Assembly: GCF_008831285.2 (NCBI RefSeq)
Contig: NW_022204993.1
Coordinates: 1 to 19,127, forward strand
Origin: Nymphaea colorata
Lineage: Eukaryota > Streptophyta > Magnoliopsida > Nymphaeales > Nymphaeaceae
DNA: 19,127 bases
Direction of reading: 5' to 3'
The position numbers and the translations under genes were made by a program. The notes below the pieces were generated by a model. That model worked only from the letters and a program-made list of their open reading frames with translations. It had not been told where the DNA came from and did not search any database. The first letter of the stretch is position 1. The number at the start of each line of letters is the position of its first letter. Shown piece after piece: positions 1 through 8,683 of this stretch.

Positions 1-92
1 GCGAACTGTCCAAAACAGCTCGAATTCTTCCCAATCATCACCAGAATGATCGCCCAAGAGTTACGAAGACCTCTGAGCCATTTCCTGGATTA
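1..92. other. Unassigned left edge
   Basis: This short stretch precedes repeat module R1a. It shows no open frame, RNA motif or repeat that I recognise. It may be the far end of the R1 module, but the second R1 copy has no matching sequence upstream of 947. Confidence 0.3.
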
Positions 93-505
93 GATCAGCC
101 TCTGATCGCTGGAATTGTGCTGATTTTCAGAGATTGCCGTCGCTATCTTTAGATCAGGAATTCAGCCTTTGTTTCTTCATCTTCAGTCAGTCGATTCCTC
201 ACTATTTCACTCTGTAGCTCATTGCAAGGGATACGCAACAATTAGACAAAGATTGCGACAGTAAAAATCGATTCTTAAAAGAATTGCAATCGATCTAAGT
301 CAGACGTTAGGTGATCTGCCTGAAACAGGGATCGTTCTCTCCTGAACACGTCAGCATCTCAAATCCTTCGATATCAGTCAGATCAGACTGACCTATTCTT
401 CTCATTAGATGAGAGGACTGAAATCGATCAGAACGTCAGCATCCTCTCCACTTCTGATCGGGTAAACAGGAAGCTCTTGCGGTAGAATATCCATGGAGAT
501 GGATT
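93..505. repeat. Repeat module R1, copy a
   Basis: The block starting GATCAGCCTCTGATCG recurs at 947-1380 in the same orientation. Both copies share long identical runs, for example through the section ending GTCAGTCGATTCCTC and the section GAACGTCAGCATCCTCTCCA. They differ by substitutions and small indels; copy b carries an extra 11 nt (CTCTCGAATCC) near 1222. On the minus strand both copies contain a short frame ending in the residues SGEDADVLI, then five residues, then TAA, so a protein-coding origin on the minus strand is possible. No known family was recognised. It may be a terminal or 3' part of an old mobile element. Confidence 0.7.
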
Positions 506-940
506 TCGTCACCGGCTGCAATCTGTAGGTCGCATCTCTCTTTAGTCTTCATATTAACCTCACAACAGATATCGCTGCCCTCCGCAATCTCCCCCGCCGG
601 CTTGCGCCTAACACTTTACGCTTCGGACTCCTCAGAAGTAAGGTTAACCTCACTAGCCTCCGGACTGCCTATCTCAATCGGCCCTTCAGTCTTGCCCTCT
701 ACATTTAGTGCCTCTGCTTTGCTCGGCATGGAATTAGCCTCACATTGCTCAAAACGCCTAGGCCCTCCGTGTATCTACTCTCGGTAAACCTCACAATGCC
801 TAAAGTCAATAGATTCAACTGATGCCGCACTAGCCATCTCCCCGCTTCCCACCATGACTGCGATAGCGGCTGGTATCCCACCTACATCCTCGGTAGCCTC
901 CTCGGCCACACTCGACTGTGCTCTAGGTAGGTGCACATCA
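506..940 (-). repeat. Repeat module R2, copy a (relic of a minus-strand coding sequence?)
   Basis: This 435-bp block matches 2081-2515 without a single gap; I count about 44 substitutions by eye (about 90 % identity). Read on the minus strand from 939 downwards, both copies encode a related acidic, alanine- and glutamate-rich peptide beginning DVHLPRA and containing VMVGSGEMASAA. This copy is interrupted by TAG after CEVYRE and by TAA after SEESEA; the second stop is present in both copies. In the first 34 codons, 10 of 13 differences fall at third positions and 9 are silent, which suggests past selection on the protein. I cannot name the family. Confidence 0.65.
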
Positions 941-946
941 GTCTCT

Positions 947-1380
947 GATCAGCCTCTGATCGGTGGAATTGTGCTGATTTTCAGAGATTGCCATCGCTAT
1001 CTTTAGATCAGGAATTCAGCCTCTGTTTCTTCATCTTCAGTCAGTCGATTCCTCTCTGTTCCTCTCCGTAGCTCATTGCAAGGGATACACAACAATTAGG
1101 CACAGATTGTGACAGTAAGAATCGATTCTTAAAAGAATTGAAATTGATCTAAGTTAGAGATTAGGCGATCTACCTGAAACAGGGATCGTTCTCGCCTGAA
1201 CTTGTCAGCATTTCAAATCCCTCTCGAATCCTTCGATATCAGTCAGATCAGACCGACCTATTCTTCTCGTTATATGAGTAGACTGAAATTGATCAGAACG
1301 TCAGCATCCTCTCCACTTTTGATAGGGTTAACAGGAAGGTCTCACCGTAGAATGTTCATAGAGAAGAATTTCTTACCGAT
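947..1380. repeat. Repeat module R1, copy b
   Basis: This is the second copy of the module at 93-505, same orientation, directly abutting the end of R2a. Similarity fades near 1380, where copy b continues into sequence absent from copy a, while copy a joins directly to R2a. The minus-strand frame that ends SGEDADVLI in copy a is also present here, but it carries a TGA shortly before that motif. Confidence 0.7.
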
Positions 1381-2080
1381 TGAGAAGTTCCTCCGGCTGT
1401 CGACATGCAGAATCCTCGGATGAGCTATGATCTGCTGTGCAACCGAGTGATCCTTCTTCTGATTCCAGCCTCTAAGTGCCTCAAAAGATTGGAGAGCACT
1501 TGCACTGTGATCGGATCTACTTCTGCACTGTATTCGACATCTATAGTTCCAGTAGCCTTCCCGGTTCAGCTCTTCTGGTTCTATAGGCGATCTTCTTCTC
1601 TAGCAAAGTCTCCTTCGCTGGCCAAGCTTTTGGCACCACACTTAAGTAGCTCAAACTCCCTCACGTGGGAGAGAAAATATTTCTTTTATTCATTCAATTT
1701 CCAAAAGTTACGAGTTTTGGCACAGTCTCCAGCTTATATGCCGCTGGACTGTCTCGGGTTTAACCCATTTTCTAGGACTGATACGAGTACAAGACCTGAC
1801 TCAATAAAATCCAAAACAAAACAAATACAATGACTCGGTCTGGGCTTGAACCCAGCCGTGACGTGCTCAAGTTAGCCTGGGCTCTTGCCAACTAAACCTG
1901 ACCCGGACGCACTCTTGATTGCGTCCAGTCTTCCTTGGTCTCTTATAGCTGACGCAGTCTTTCTCTGCCTGAACCAGCAACCTCTGCTCTTCAGCCTTGC
2001 TCTACTGACCGAACCTAGTCCCTTCCATGCTCTCTTCAGCTGAGCGAACCTTGATTGAACCCATTTTATGCTCCTTGCTC
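1381..2080. other. Spacer between R1b and R2b, absent from the R1a-R2a unit
   Basis: About 700 bp separates R1b from R2b, whereas R1a and R2a are fused at 505/506. It contains a SINE-like tRNA-derived head on the minus strand (1832-1909). On the minus strand around 1590-1440 there is also a protein-like stretch including TIDVEYSAEVDP and VQVLSNLLRHLEAG, broken by stops. On the plus strand a 142-codon open frame (1405-1833) has no recognisable motif and unlikely composition. The segment probably belongs to the ancestral R1-R2 unit and was deleted from copy a. Confidence 0.4.
1832..1909 (-). repeat. tRNA-derived SINE-like head with Pol III A and B boxes
   Basis: On the minus strand, AGGTTTAGTTG (1889-1899) fits the Pol III A-box consensus TRGYNNARNNG at 10 of 11 positions. 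GGTTCAAGCCC (1842-1852) fits the B box GGTTCRANNCC at all 11. The 36-nt gap is normal for a tRNA or plant SINE. A full cloverleaf does not fold convincingly: the T arm is a 5-bp stem with a 6-nt loop and the acceptor stem is poor, so this is not a functional tRNA. A SINE body would extend leftwards from 1832, but no clear tail or target-site duplication was seen. Confidence 0.4.
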
Positions 2081-2515
2081 TCGTCACCGGCTGCAATCTG
2101 TAGGCCACAACTCTCTTTAGTCTTCAGATTAACCTCACAACAGATATTGCTGCCCTCCGCAATCTCCCTTGCCGGCTTGCGCCTAATGCCTTATGCTTCG
2201 GTCTCCTCAGAAGTAAGGTTAACCTCATTAGCCTCTGGACTGCCTATCTCAATCGGCCCTTCAGCCTTGCGCTCTACATTTAGCGCCTCGGCTTTGCTCG
2301 ACATGGAATTAGCCTCACTTCACTCAAAACGCCTTGGCCTTCCCTTTATCTTCTCTCGGTTAACCTCACAATGCCTAAAGTCAATAGCTTCAACAAATGC
2401 CGCACTAGCCATCTCCCCGCTTCCGACCATGACTTCGATAGCAGCCGGTATCCTGCCTACGTCCTCGGTTGCCTCCTCAGCCACACTCGGATGTGCTCTT
2501 GGTAGGTGTACATCA
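2081..2515 (-). repeat. Repeat module R2, copy b
   Basis: This is the partner of 506-940, the same length with no gaps. On the minus strand the shared frame runs from DVHLPRA through VMVGSGEMASAAF and CEVNREK to a TGA after RPRRFE; copy a has CAA at that codon. The conserved TAA after SEETEA follows. Beyond the shared stop the frame continues protein-like (CCEVNLKTKES, LQIAAGDES) into the spacer. Each copy is broken at a different place upstream of the shared stop, so both are dead but descend from a longer open frame. Confidence 0.65.
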
Positions 2516-3107
2516 AGTCCACCCCCTGGAATGGAGCTTGTCCCCAAGCTCTCTTTTGACAGTCATCACTGTCTGTTGGAACTGCCTTGATATAGTTCAC
2601 ATCTCCACCCTCACCTACACAGCTTGGATGAGGACCATACTCCCTCGCCAAGGACCTTAGTAAAGACTTTTGGTATATTGGAAGTCCTTGGTCACCCACC
2701 CTTGTGAGCATTCGTCATGAACTCAATTTCATGACGTCCTCTATCATGGGCTTGCAAAAGTCGGCCCCCAGTTTTGTCATCGAACTTCTCAACAAGTAAC
2801 AGTTTTTGGTGCTTGTTGTTAGCTGTAGCACACCATGCTTCCGCTGCTCTCTTAGCCTTCACCTCGAGCATATAATATGACTGTATAGGGTTTGTCATAA
2901 CAGTCTTGGACTGTTCTGCAATTTGCTGCATTTGAGCCTCTTTCAGTTGTCATTCCTTCGTTCCCATGGAGGAACTACTGGTCATCTGGTCTGACCCATC
3001 TCCCAGACCTTGTGCTGCTATGGTCTTTGCAGACTTTGTGTCAACAGCCATTATAACAGTCTTGAACTGCACGTCGGGCTTCCGTTGACTGTTTCACAGA
3101 TCAATAT
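2516..3107. other. Unrecognised flank of R2b with a 79-codon minus-strand frame
   Basis: The minus strand has an open frame at 2931-2692, with an ATG and a lysine/alanine-rich, helix-prone middle (EVKAKRAAEAW). It is preceded by TGA and further protein-like residues (GDGSDQMTSSSSMGTKE) in the same frame. Another open minus frame of similar size follows in a different phase. This looks like a frameshifted continuation upstream of the R2b reading frame, perhaps one element read 3000 to 1380. No family is recognised. Confidence 0.25.
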
Positions 3108-3119
3108 AAAAAAAAAAAA
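3108..3119 (+). repeat. Poly(A) tract, 12 nt
   Basis: Twelve consecutive A residues lie between the R1/R2 mosaic and the pseudogene that follows. It could be a retroposon tail for something read on the plus strand, but no poly(A) signal or target duplication is visible. Confidence 0.6.
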
Positions 3120-3272
3120 TGGAGTCAGGCTCCAGTGCCAAATTCTGGACTTGCACAGGTATAGCAATCCCTTGGGCTTTTCCACTCCTTAGCTTGGAAT
3201 TCCAACTCATGTTCCACGATGAAGTATCCTAGAACTGAAAAGGTAGGTGAGAAACTCCTAGAATTGGAGTAG

Positions 3273-3831
3273 GCATCTACCTGCTTTGTTGAGAACCAAA
3301 ATGTATTTGAGAAGGAAGCAGGTGGTGACTTCAAGCTCCCTGCACATAACAAGATTGACACTGGGAATTCAGAAATTAATGTGCGGACTCCTTTAGGTGC
3401 ACCGGTTCAAGATAATATAGGAGGCTTGCTGGATATCAAGCATGTGAAAGGAAGAAAGGTCCATGAAACTGAAAGCAAGATGATCATAAGCTCAAGAAAT
3501 CTCTTGATGGTCAAAAACATGAATCATCTGGTTCATGCCAAAATGTAACACAACATCCTGTTTCTCTGAAGGAAAATGAAGCAAGGGATTCAAGCAAGCC
3601 TTCTGGATCTCATGCATGTGAACAGAGGCCTTGTATGTTGCAACAGGAAAATCCTTCCAGCTTTCATACTGGACTGGATTTTCTAAAGAGGCAAAAAAAA
3701 TCAGGCCACCATGGCAAGGCATCGCACTGAAGGATGGGCAAGAAATCAGTATTCTTTCTGGATATTAGCCAAGGATCAGCAGCAAGCAGGAGCTTCAGAA
3801 AATATCAGGAGAGTATCCACTTCTACGTAGT
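3273..3831 (+). pseudogene. Decayed exon upstream of the VAL-type B3 domain
   Basis: A plus-strand frame is open from 3273 to about 3479 (including KEAGGDFKLPAHNKID and VRTPLGAPVQDNIGGLLD). It then continues only in another phase from about 3480 to 3727 (DDHKLKKSLDGQKHESSG, then LKRQKKSGHHGKASH), so one frameshift breaks it. Next, 3727-3815 resembles the conserved VAL linker just before the B3 domain (family pattern EGRGRNQLLPRYWP, then ELQQISG). Here it reads EGWARNQ followed by a shifted phase, while the DNA still shows AGGAGCTTCAG and AATATCAGGAGA. The linker match is good; assignment of the earlier part to the same exon is inference from position and continuity. A GTAG at about 3830 may mark the old donor. 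Confidence 0.5.
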
Positions 3832-3962
3832 TTGAGAATTGTACCGTAAAGCATATTTGCTTGGCGTGATTGATTCACTCCAAAATTTGCACTTGATTTG
3901 TTGATATTATAGTGAATCCAAGTCCTCCATGTGATCCTTGACATTCCGTAAGCTCAAATTCT

Positions 3963-4047
3963 ATTATCACCCCTTTATCTGAGAAAACATTGAGTGAGTG
4001 ATGCAGGTCGGATAGGGTGCCTGGTGCTGCCAAAAAAGTGTGTAGAG
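3963..4047 (+). pseudogene. VAL-type B3 domain exon, first half (frameshifted)
   Basis: The residues read PLSEKTLS, then a frameshift with TGA, then SDAGRIGCLVLPKKCVE. This corresponds to the start of the B3 DNA-binding domain of VAL/HSI2 proteins (family pattern PLFEKxLSASDAGRIGRLVLPKxCAE). The frameshift is explained by loss of two bases between the LS and SD codons at 3994-3997. The exon ends exactly where the domain pattern expects an intron, in GAG followed by GTATGT (4048-4053), a strong plant splice donor. VAL proteins are B3 repressors of the seed programme that bind RY elements. This copy cannot encode an intact domain. Confidence 0.8.
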
Positions 4048-4243
4048 GTATGTTACTGAAATTTTGATTGTCGTCTTTTTTGAAACTAAGACCATGTTAT
4101 ACTTTTCCGTCCTCTTGTTTTGTCATATACTAGAGCGTCTAACTTGTTTATAGCTGCTTTCTTCCTTGGACTTCCTTCAATTAAATTTGGTTTTTGGTAC
4201 ACTCGTATGCTTGATTCTTATGCAATTCTTAATCTTGAACAAA
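4048..4243 (+). other. Retained intron of the VAL-type pseudogene
   Basis: The interval starts with GTATGT and separates two halves of the B3 domain. Its 3' end lacks an AG at the expected junction: the sequence there is GAACAAACATGCTTCC, where an AG just before the codon ahead of Tyr/Cys-Phe-Pro would be expected. The acceptor therefore seems mutated. Retention of the intron means the copy arose by DNA duplication or decay in place, not by retroposition. Confidence 0.6.
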
Positions 4244-4416
4244 CATGCTTCCCAGCAATTTCTCATCCTGAAAGACTGCCTCTTAGGATTCAGGATGCAA
4301 ATGGAAAGGGTTGGGTGTTCCAATTTCGATTTTGGCCAAATAATAACAGTAGGATGTATGTGTTGGAAGGTGTAACATCATCATTCAGTCAAAGCAACAG
4401 CAAGCTGGTGACCTAG
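4244..4416 (+). pseudogene. VAL-type B3 domain exon, second half
   Basis: This is the clearest gene homology in the window. The translation includes [26 protein letters not shown] and [18 protein letters not shown], the signature core of the VAL (VP1/ABI3-LIKE, HSI2) subgroup; ABI3, FUS3 and LEC2 differ after MYVLE. Two bases after VT the DNA still resembles the family's IQSMQLQAGDT segment (ATTCAGTCAAAGCAACAGCAAGCTGGTGAC), but a one-base loss shifts the phase and the frame ends in TAG at 4414-4416. GT follows at 4417, where the family exon normally ends. No later VAL exons (rest of B3, CW zinc finger, EAR motif) were recognised downstream. Confidence 0.85.
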
Positions 4417-5194
4417 GTGATGTTTGCAGCCTGGTCATTTTTTCTTGCTTGTGCATGCAATGCTTGGCACGCAAATAACTAAGAATCCTCTCAATCATCC
4501 TTGCGCATCTCACTAAATTTACACTTTCTGAAGTTGAGTTACCTTTTTTTGCATATAAATCAGCAAATGATTGTGATTTCTGTTCAATTCATCCAAACTT
4601 CACGGATTGACAAAGCTTTCTACCAGACATAGCACTATTGTTTTTGAGTAGTATCCCATTTAATATAAGGCAACTGGTGCTATGTTATTAGAGGTCATAC
4701 TAGAATATAGTATTATGATCAGAATAGGTTCATAGCCCTATAACCACGTTATTTGGTCATAACTGTATAGGAGTTATGACCATATACATAGTTATATATG
4801 GTGGGCTGTATAAGTAAATGTACCCTATTTAGTACATATTTAGTTGATTTTGATTCTTAGTTTAGTTAAGTTTGGTTTATAGCTAGACATATGTTGGATA
4901 AGTTGGGATGATGTGGATGAGCAATAAGGAAACTAAGAGAGAACATGGGTAAGCATGTGATTTTATTTGGTTTCCCTTATGGACCCAAAATCGAAGGGCA
5001 TCACACTTAATCCCCTCTTCACTCATGGGTCCTATTTCTCATCGCTGTTTAGGTAGTAGTTTTTTTGAAATGTGATTCTAGATTTTATTTGATTTGATTT
5101 TTTTCATTTACACAAACTTATACTAGCTAACTATTTCTTGTAGTCATGCTACGTTTAGTTGTTTTAAAATGTTGGATATGCTTGAGAAGGCCCT
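4417..5194. other. AT-rich DNA without genes; one perfect hairpin
   Basis: No exon or element is recognisable. GGTCATAACT (4755-4764) and AGTTATGACC (4772-4781) form a perfect 10-bp inverted repeat around a 7-nt loop; a further T-A pair makes 11. The nearby sequence is rich in CATA/TATG words, so a small degraded MITE is possible, but no terminal repeats with target duplication were found. Confidence 0.4.
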
Positions 5195-5221
5195 ATGGTG
5201 TTTCCGGCACATAGCCATCTA

Positions 5222-5259
5222 ACCATTCATCTTAACAATCTGACCATTCATCTTAACAA
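5222..5259 (+). repeat. Short tandem repeat, 21-bp period
   Basis: ACCATTCATCTTAACAA begins at 5222 and again at 5243. In one plus frame this gives the peptide unit LTIHLNN twice, but the surrounding 77-codon frame has no other sign of being a gene. Confidence 0.7.
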
Positions 5260-7564
5260 CCCCCCATCTCCAGCATGTGGTAGATTTCCTTCCATTTATC
5301 CATCCTTCATGTTTGCTCTTCTTAGCTGGCATAAAGAATTTTCAAGTGTCAAAAGTGAGAGTAAGAGAAGGTCAGGTCTTATTGGTGACTGTCAAACAGG
5401 TTTAGAGTCTTTAGACTTTGAGACCTAGGTTCAGTATGTATCTTCTTTTATGTTCCACGTGATTCCAGCCTATGGCCATGCTCAGTTTGGAGTTAGTTCA
5501 TGTATTTCGTCAGTTTACTAGAGAGTCCTCATCATGTGAGGCTTTTGCTGAAGGTCAATTGTTTGGATTTTCTTCTTGTGGTGCTTGACTGGCCTTCTTT
5601 AGGTGCATATTTTATTTGTAGTCTAATCCAGTGGGGACATGGGTAGTTTTCTGATTTCATGCTTGTTTGAATCTTAGTTAAAGTGGTTGGTGTCTCATTG
5701 TTAAGTGTCATGTTTTCTTCATTGAGCTTGTGATTTTGAATATGTATGTTAGTTGCGCATGGCATGGTTACACCGATTTATATTTTAGAATGTATATGAA
5801 TATTGAAGCTGTTATGCCTTGGTATTTACTTTGTGTGTTTGTTTCTCTTCATTAGTCAAGCCTTTCTGAATGGGTCGAACCTAGTTAGTTAGCTGAATTA
5901 TTTTGCAAACATATATTCGTCATCGATTTGATTTTTCATTATTTGTCTTTGGTCGTTGACATTCCTTATATCATAGGCATTCAGTATTTTTGAAGGTCCT
6001 CTGTTTCCGTTGAGTCAATACAACATTTAGTTTTGGTATCAACTCTTTACAAAGACAGGTCTAACCATGATTTGGCAAAGCTGTAAAAACTACAAAAATC
6101 ATTCTCTGTTTCAGAGTCAGAGGACTTATAACGTTCTGATCTGGGATAAAGTTCAATTTGGGTTTGATTGTTGGTTTGAAGTTTCTTGTGTGAAAATCAG
6201 CCGACAAAATTTCAAATTTTTTTCAACTTTGAGTATTTTGATATATTGTTGTTAAACTTTTCGCTGTTTCTATTTCTCACAAACAAAAAATTTGAAAACT
6301 GAGCTCTATTTCTTGTTTTTTGAATTCTATGTAGGAAACAGATTTTTCAATTTTACTTTTTACAAATTTTTTAGTGAAATTTTCTAGTTATTATTATTAT
6401 TATTTATTTAAAGCTCTGTATCCATATCAAAGCCAATACTCCAACCTACACAGTTTTAGACCTTTTGTTTAGTGGGGGGAATTGTGATTTTGCATATATT
6501 TGTGTGTTATTGCTAGAAAAATTATCTAGTAAGGTTTTTGATTGCCTTATTTTGTTGGAACCCTTCCTCACTTGGGTCTCCTCTAGAGTTAGAGCACAAG
6601 CCTGTTCATGTCTATGAGAAGCAGTGGGCTGCCGAACCACTAGGTCCTTGCTTTAGGATCTCATGGCGTCACTCTTCCCTGGAGTCCTTGGTGAGTCCGA
6701 GGGTAGGGATGTGGTGCGACCTCTAGGGTGAGAATAAGGAGGGAGGCATAACGTGCATGGGTGCATTATTTTATACTTCTTGCTCCTTTGTCTATCCACC
6801 AAAAGAGGGAGTGGTCATTGTTTCTCTAAGCTTTACTAGTGTCATGTTCACTTATGTGACTACTTATCTTTCTATTGCTCTCATTCACTTATGTAACTAA
6901 ATTACTAAGTTGACAAATACCTACACTCTCTGAGTTTCACAAGGTGACCGCCCTATTCATAAATCCCGCAACCTGTAAAGAATCTCGAGTCACGCCTATT
7001 CAGGTACTAAGGTCTCGGATTGTGATTGCATGGCATGTGCTTGAGAGAGAGAGAGAGAGATTTCTAAATCTTTGTAAATGTTGTGTTCGCAAGTTTAATT
7101 TTAACTAGAACAGGGTAATCTTGCATAGCCAAGAAGAACGAGGTAATTCTACATCATGCAATCACATGCTTTAAGACCTTGTTGTCTTTGATTTGGTATT
7201 TAAAATATTTGCGATCAAATAGTATTTTAATATGCTTTGCTTTTGTGACTTGTTTTTTTCTCTTGATTAAGAACACAAACTTTATATTTGCATCGTTAAA
7301 ATTAGTTTGTAATGTCAGCACAAAGTTAACTTCTGAAGTTCTTCATTTTTATGTTCCTTCGTGCATTGGTGAACATTGACCATGTGAAGTAAAATTACCC
7401 AATTCACTAGCCCACCACTTGCATTAGTTCTTGAAGTGCATTTTCAAGTAGTCCTCCTTGGAATGCTGGACTATGACCCCATATGCTTATTTTGCAGCCT
7501 TTGCCATTCATTTTCTTTCTATGTAGCCCACCATTTTCTTGACCAAAACATGCAACTTTTGCAG
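5260..7564. other. Gene-poor AT-rich stretch with simple repeats
   Basis: No conserved domain is visible in any frame. There is a (TTA)5 run at 6388-6403 and a (GA)9 run at 7043-7060. The block 6540-6740 is less AT-rich than its surroundings and has a 62-codon open plus frame without motifs. TGGTATCA at 6034-6041 looks superficially like a primer-binding site but loses the match after eight bases. Confidence 0.4.
7043..7060 (+). repeat. (GA)9 microsatellite
   Basis: Nine uninterrupted GA units are visible directly. Confidence 0.9.
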
Positions 7565-7638
7565 AACTTGGCAAACTCGACCTCCGAACTGGCTCCTTCA
7601 CTTCGAGACAAATTAAAGTAGCCACATTGAACTTCGAT
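7565..7638 (+). pseudogene. Exon fragment of an LRR-VIII-2-like receptor kinase
   Basis: After a pyrimidine-rich stretch ending TTTTGCAG (acceptor AG at 7563-7564) the plus strand reads LGKLDLRTGSFTSRQIK, then VATLNFD. Plant LRR receptor-like kinases with a malectin domain have a closely similar juxtamembrane segment just before the kinase glycine loop (family pattern LDLQTGSFTLRQIKAATNNFD). After NFD the expected glycine-rich loop is missing: the frame continues VVDMWNFSL and stops. No other kinase, LRR, malectin or membrane segment was found nearby. A coincidental minus-strand frame of 80 codons overlaps but has no recognisable motif. This is a stranded exon piece with its 3' part replaced. 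Confidence 0.6.
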
Positions 7639-7649
7639 GTTGTTGACAT

Positions 7650-8340
7650 GTGGAACTTTTCTTTATAAAATCTCTAAGGTAGTTAGTTTGTCATTGCTGT
7701 GGATGCGTATGGTGCAATGTTTCATATTAACTATTCCTTATTTCTGTGTATTGACTAAGTTTTCATTCCTAGTGATACAAGAAGGATGTAGGTGAAACCA
7801 AGTAAATAGGCTACTGAGTGAGGTCTAATTTGTGGATGGTACCTACATTTATTTGAGAAGCCTTCCTTCAGTTAATTATGATTTTGAGTCAAGCAAACCC
7901 CCTCCCACTAAAAACTGTTTTTTAGAGGGTCAAGTTCTTTTTACATGTATATTGTATAATTCCCATTTTAACCATATGTAGTTAACAAACCAAAAAGAAA
8001 ATCTTGAAATTTAGTGTTATCTTCTCAGCTGTTTTATTACTTTTTTTCTACTTAAATTTTATATTTGACAATGCTTTCCTGAAAAATCTTGAAAATTGCA
8101 TGTACATACTGATGTATGTGACTCCATGCTCGTGCAAACCTATAAGTAGCAGCTCTTTCATGAGTTTGCTGAACGTTTAGAGAGAATTGTGACAAAGATA
8201 AGGTTGTTTACTTATTTTCACCAGCTATGCCTGTGCTTCTCATTGCAATGTAGCTTCTTTGCTAACTCTTCTTTCTTTTCCTCGCATATTGTGCAGTACC
8301 TGAACACTATAAGCTGGTTGCTGAGGCAAAGTTCCTAGTA
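7650..8340. other. AT-rich DNA, nothing recognised
   Basis: There are no open frames of note and no repeats beyond homopolymer T runs. TTGTGCAG near 8290 resembles a splice acceptor, but the following residues (YLNTISWLLRQSS) match nothing I know. Confidence 0.4.
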
Positions 8341-8683
8341 ATTTTATATCTCAGTCCACATTCAAATTCATTCGTTAATATGTACAGTATACTATAAAAT
8401 ATATACTACATACATGTATTGTATATATGTTGACATATATCTATATACGTATATTAACATATCACATACTATACAAGTATACACATATCACATATATAAT
8501 AGATATATGTATTATATTCCACATATATGTATATACCATTATATTATAGTATAATATGGTACATATGTACATACATATATAATTTCAAATGTTATACATA
8601 TTATGCATATACATACATATATATGTAATATGTTTATATATATGAGTATATATATGTGTATATATATATATATGATGTAATAC

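Noticed and set aside
1405-1833. 142-codon plus-strand frame as a gene
   Set aside because: The Ser/Leu-rich composition is that of an antisense shadow; the minus strand of the same region is more protein-like and carries the SINE-like boxes.
1832-1909. Functional tRNA gene
   Set aside because: Pol III boxes are good, but the acceptor stem does not pair and the T arm has a 6-nt loop.
6034-6041. TGGTATCA as a second primer-binding site
   Set aside because: The match stops after eight bases, no LTR-like end CA directly precedes it, and no duplicated LTR was found around it.
7407-7649. 80-codon minus-strand frame as a gene
   Set aside because: The plus strand of the same segment carries the recognisable kinase exon and its splice acceptor; the minus frame has no motif.
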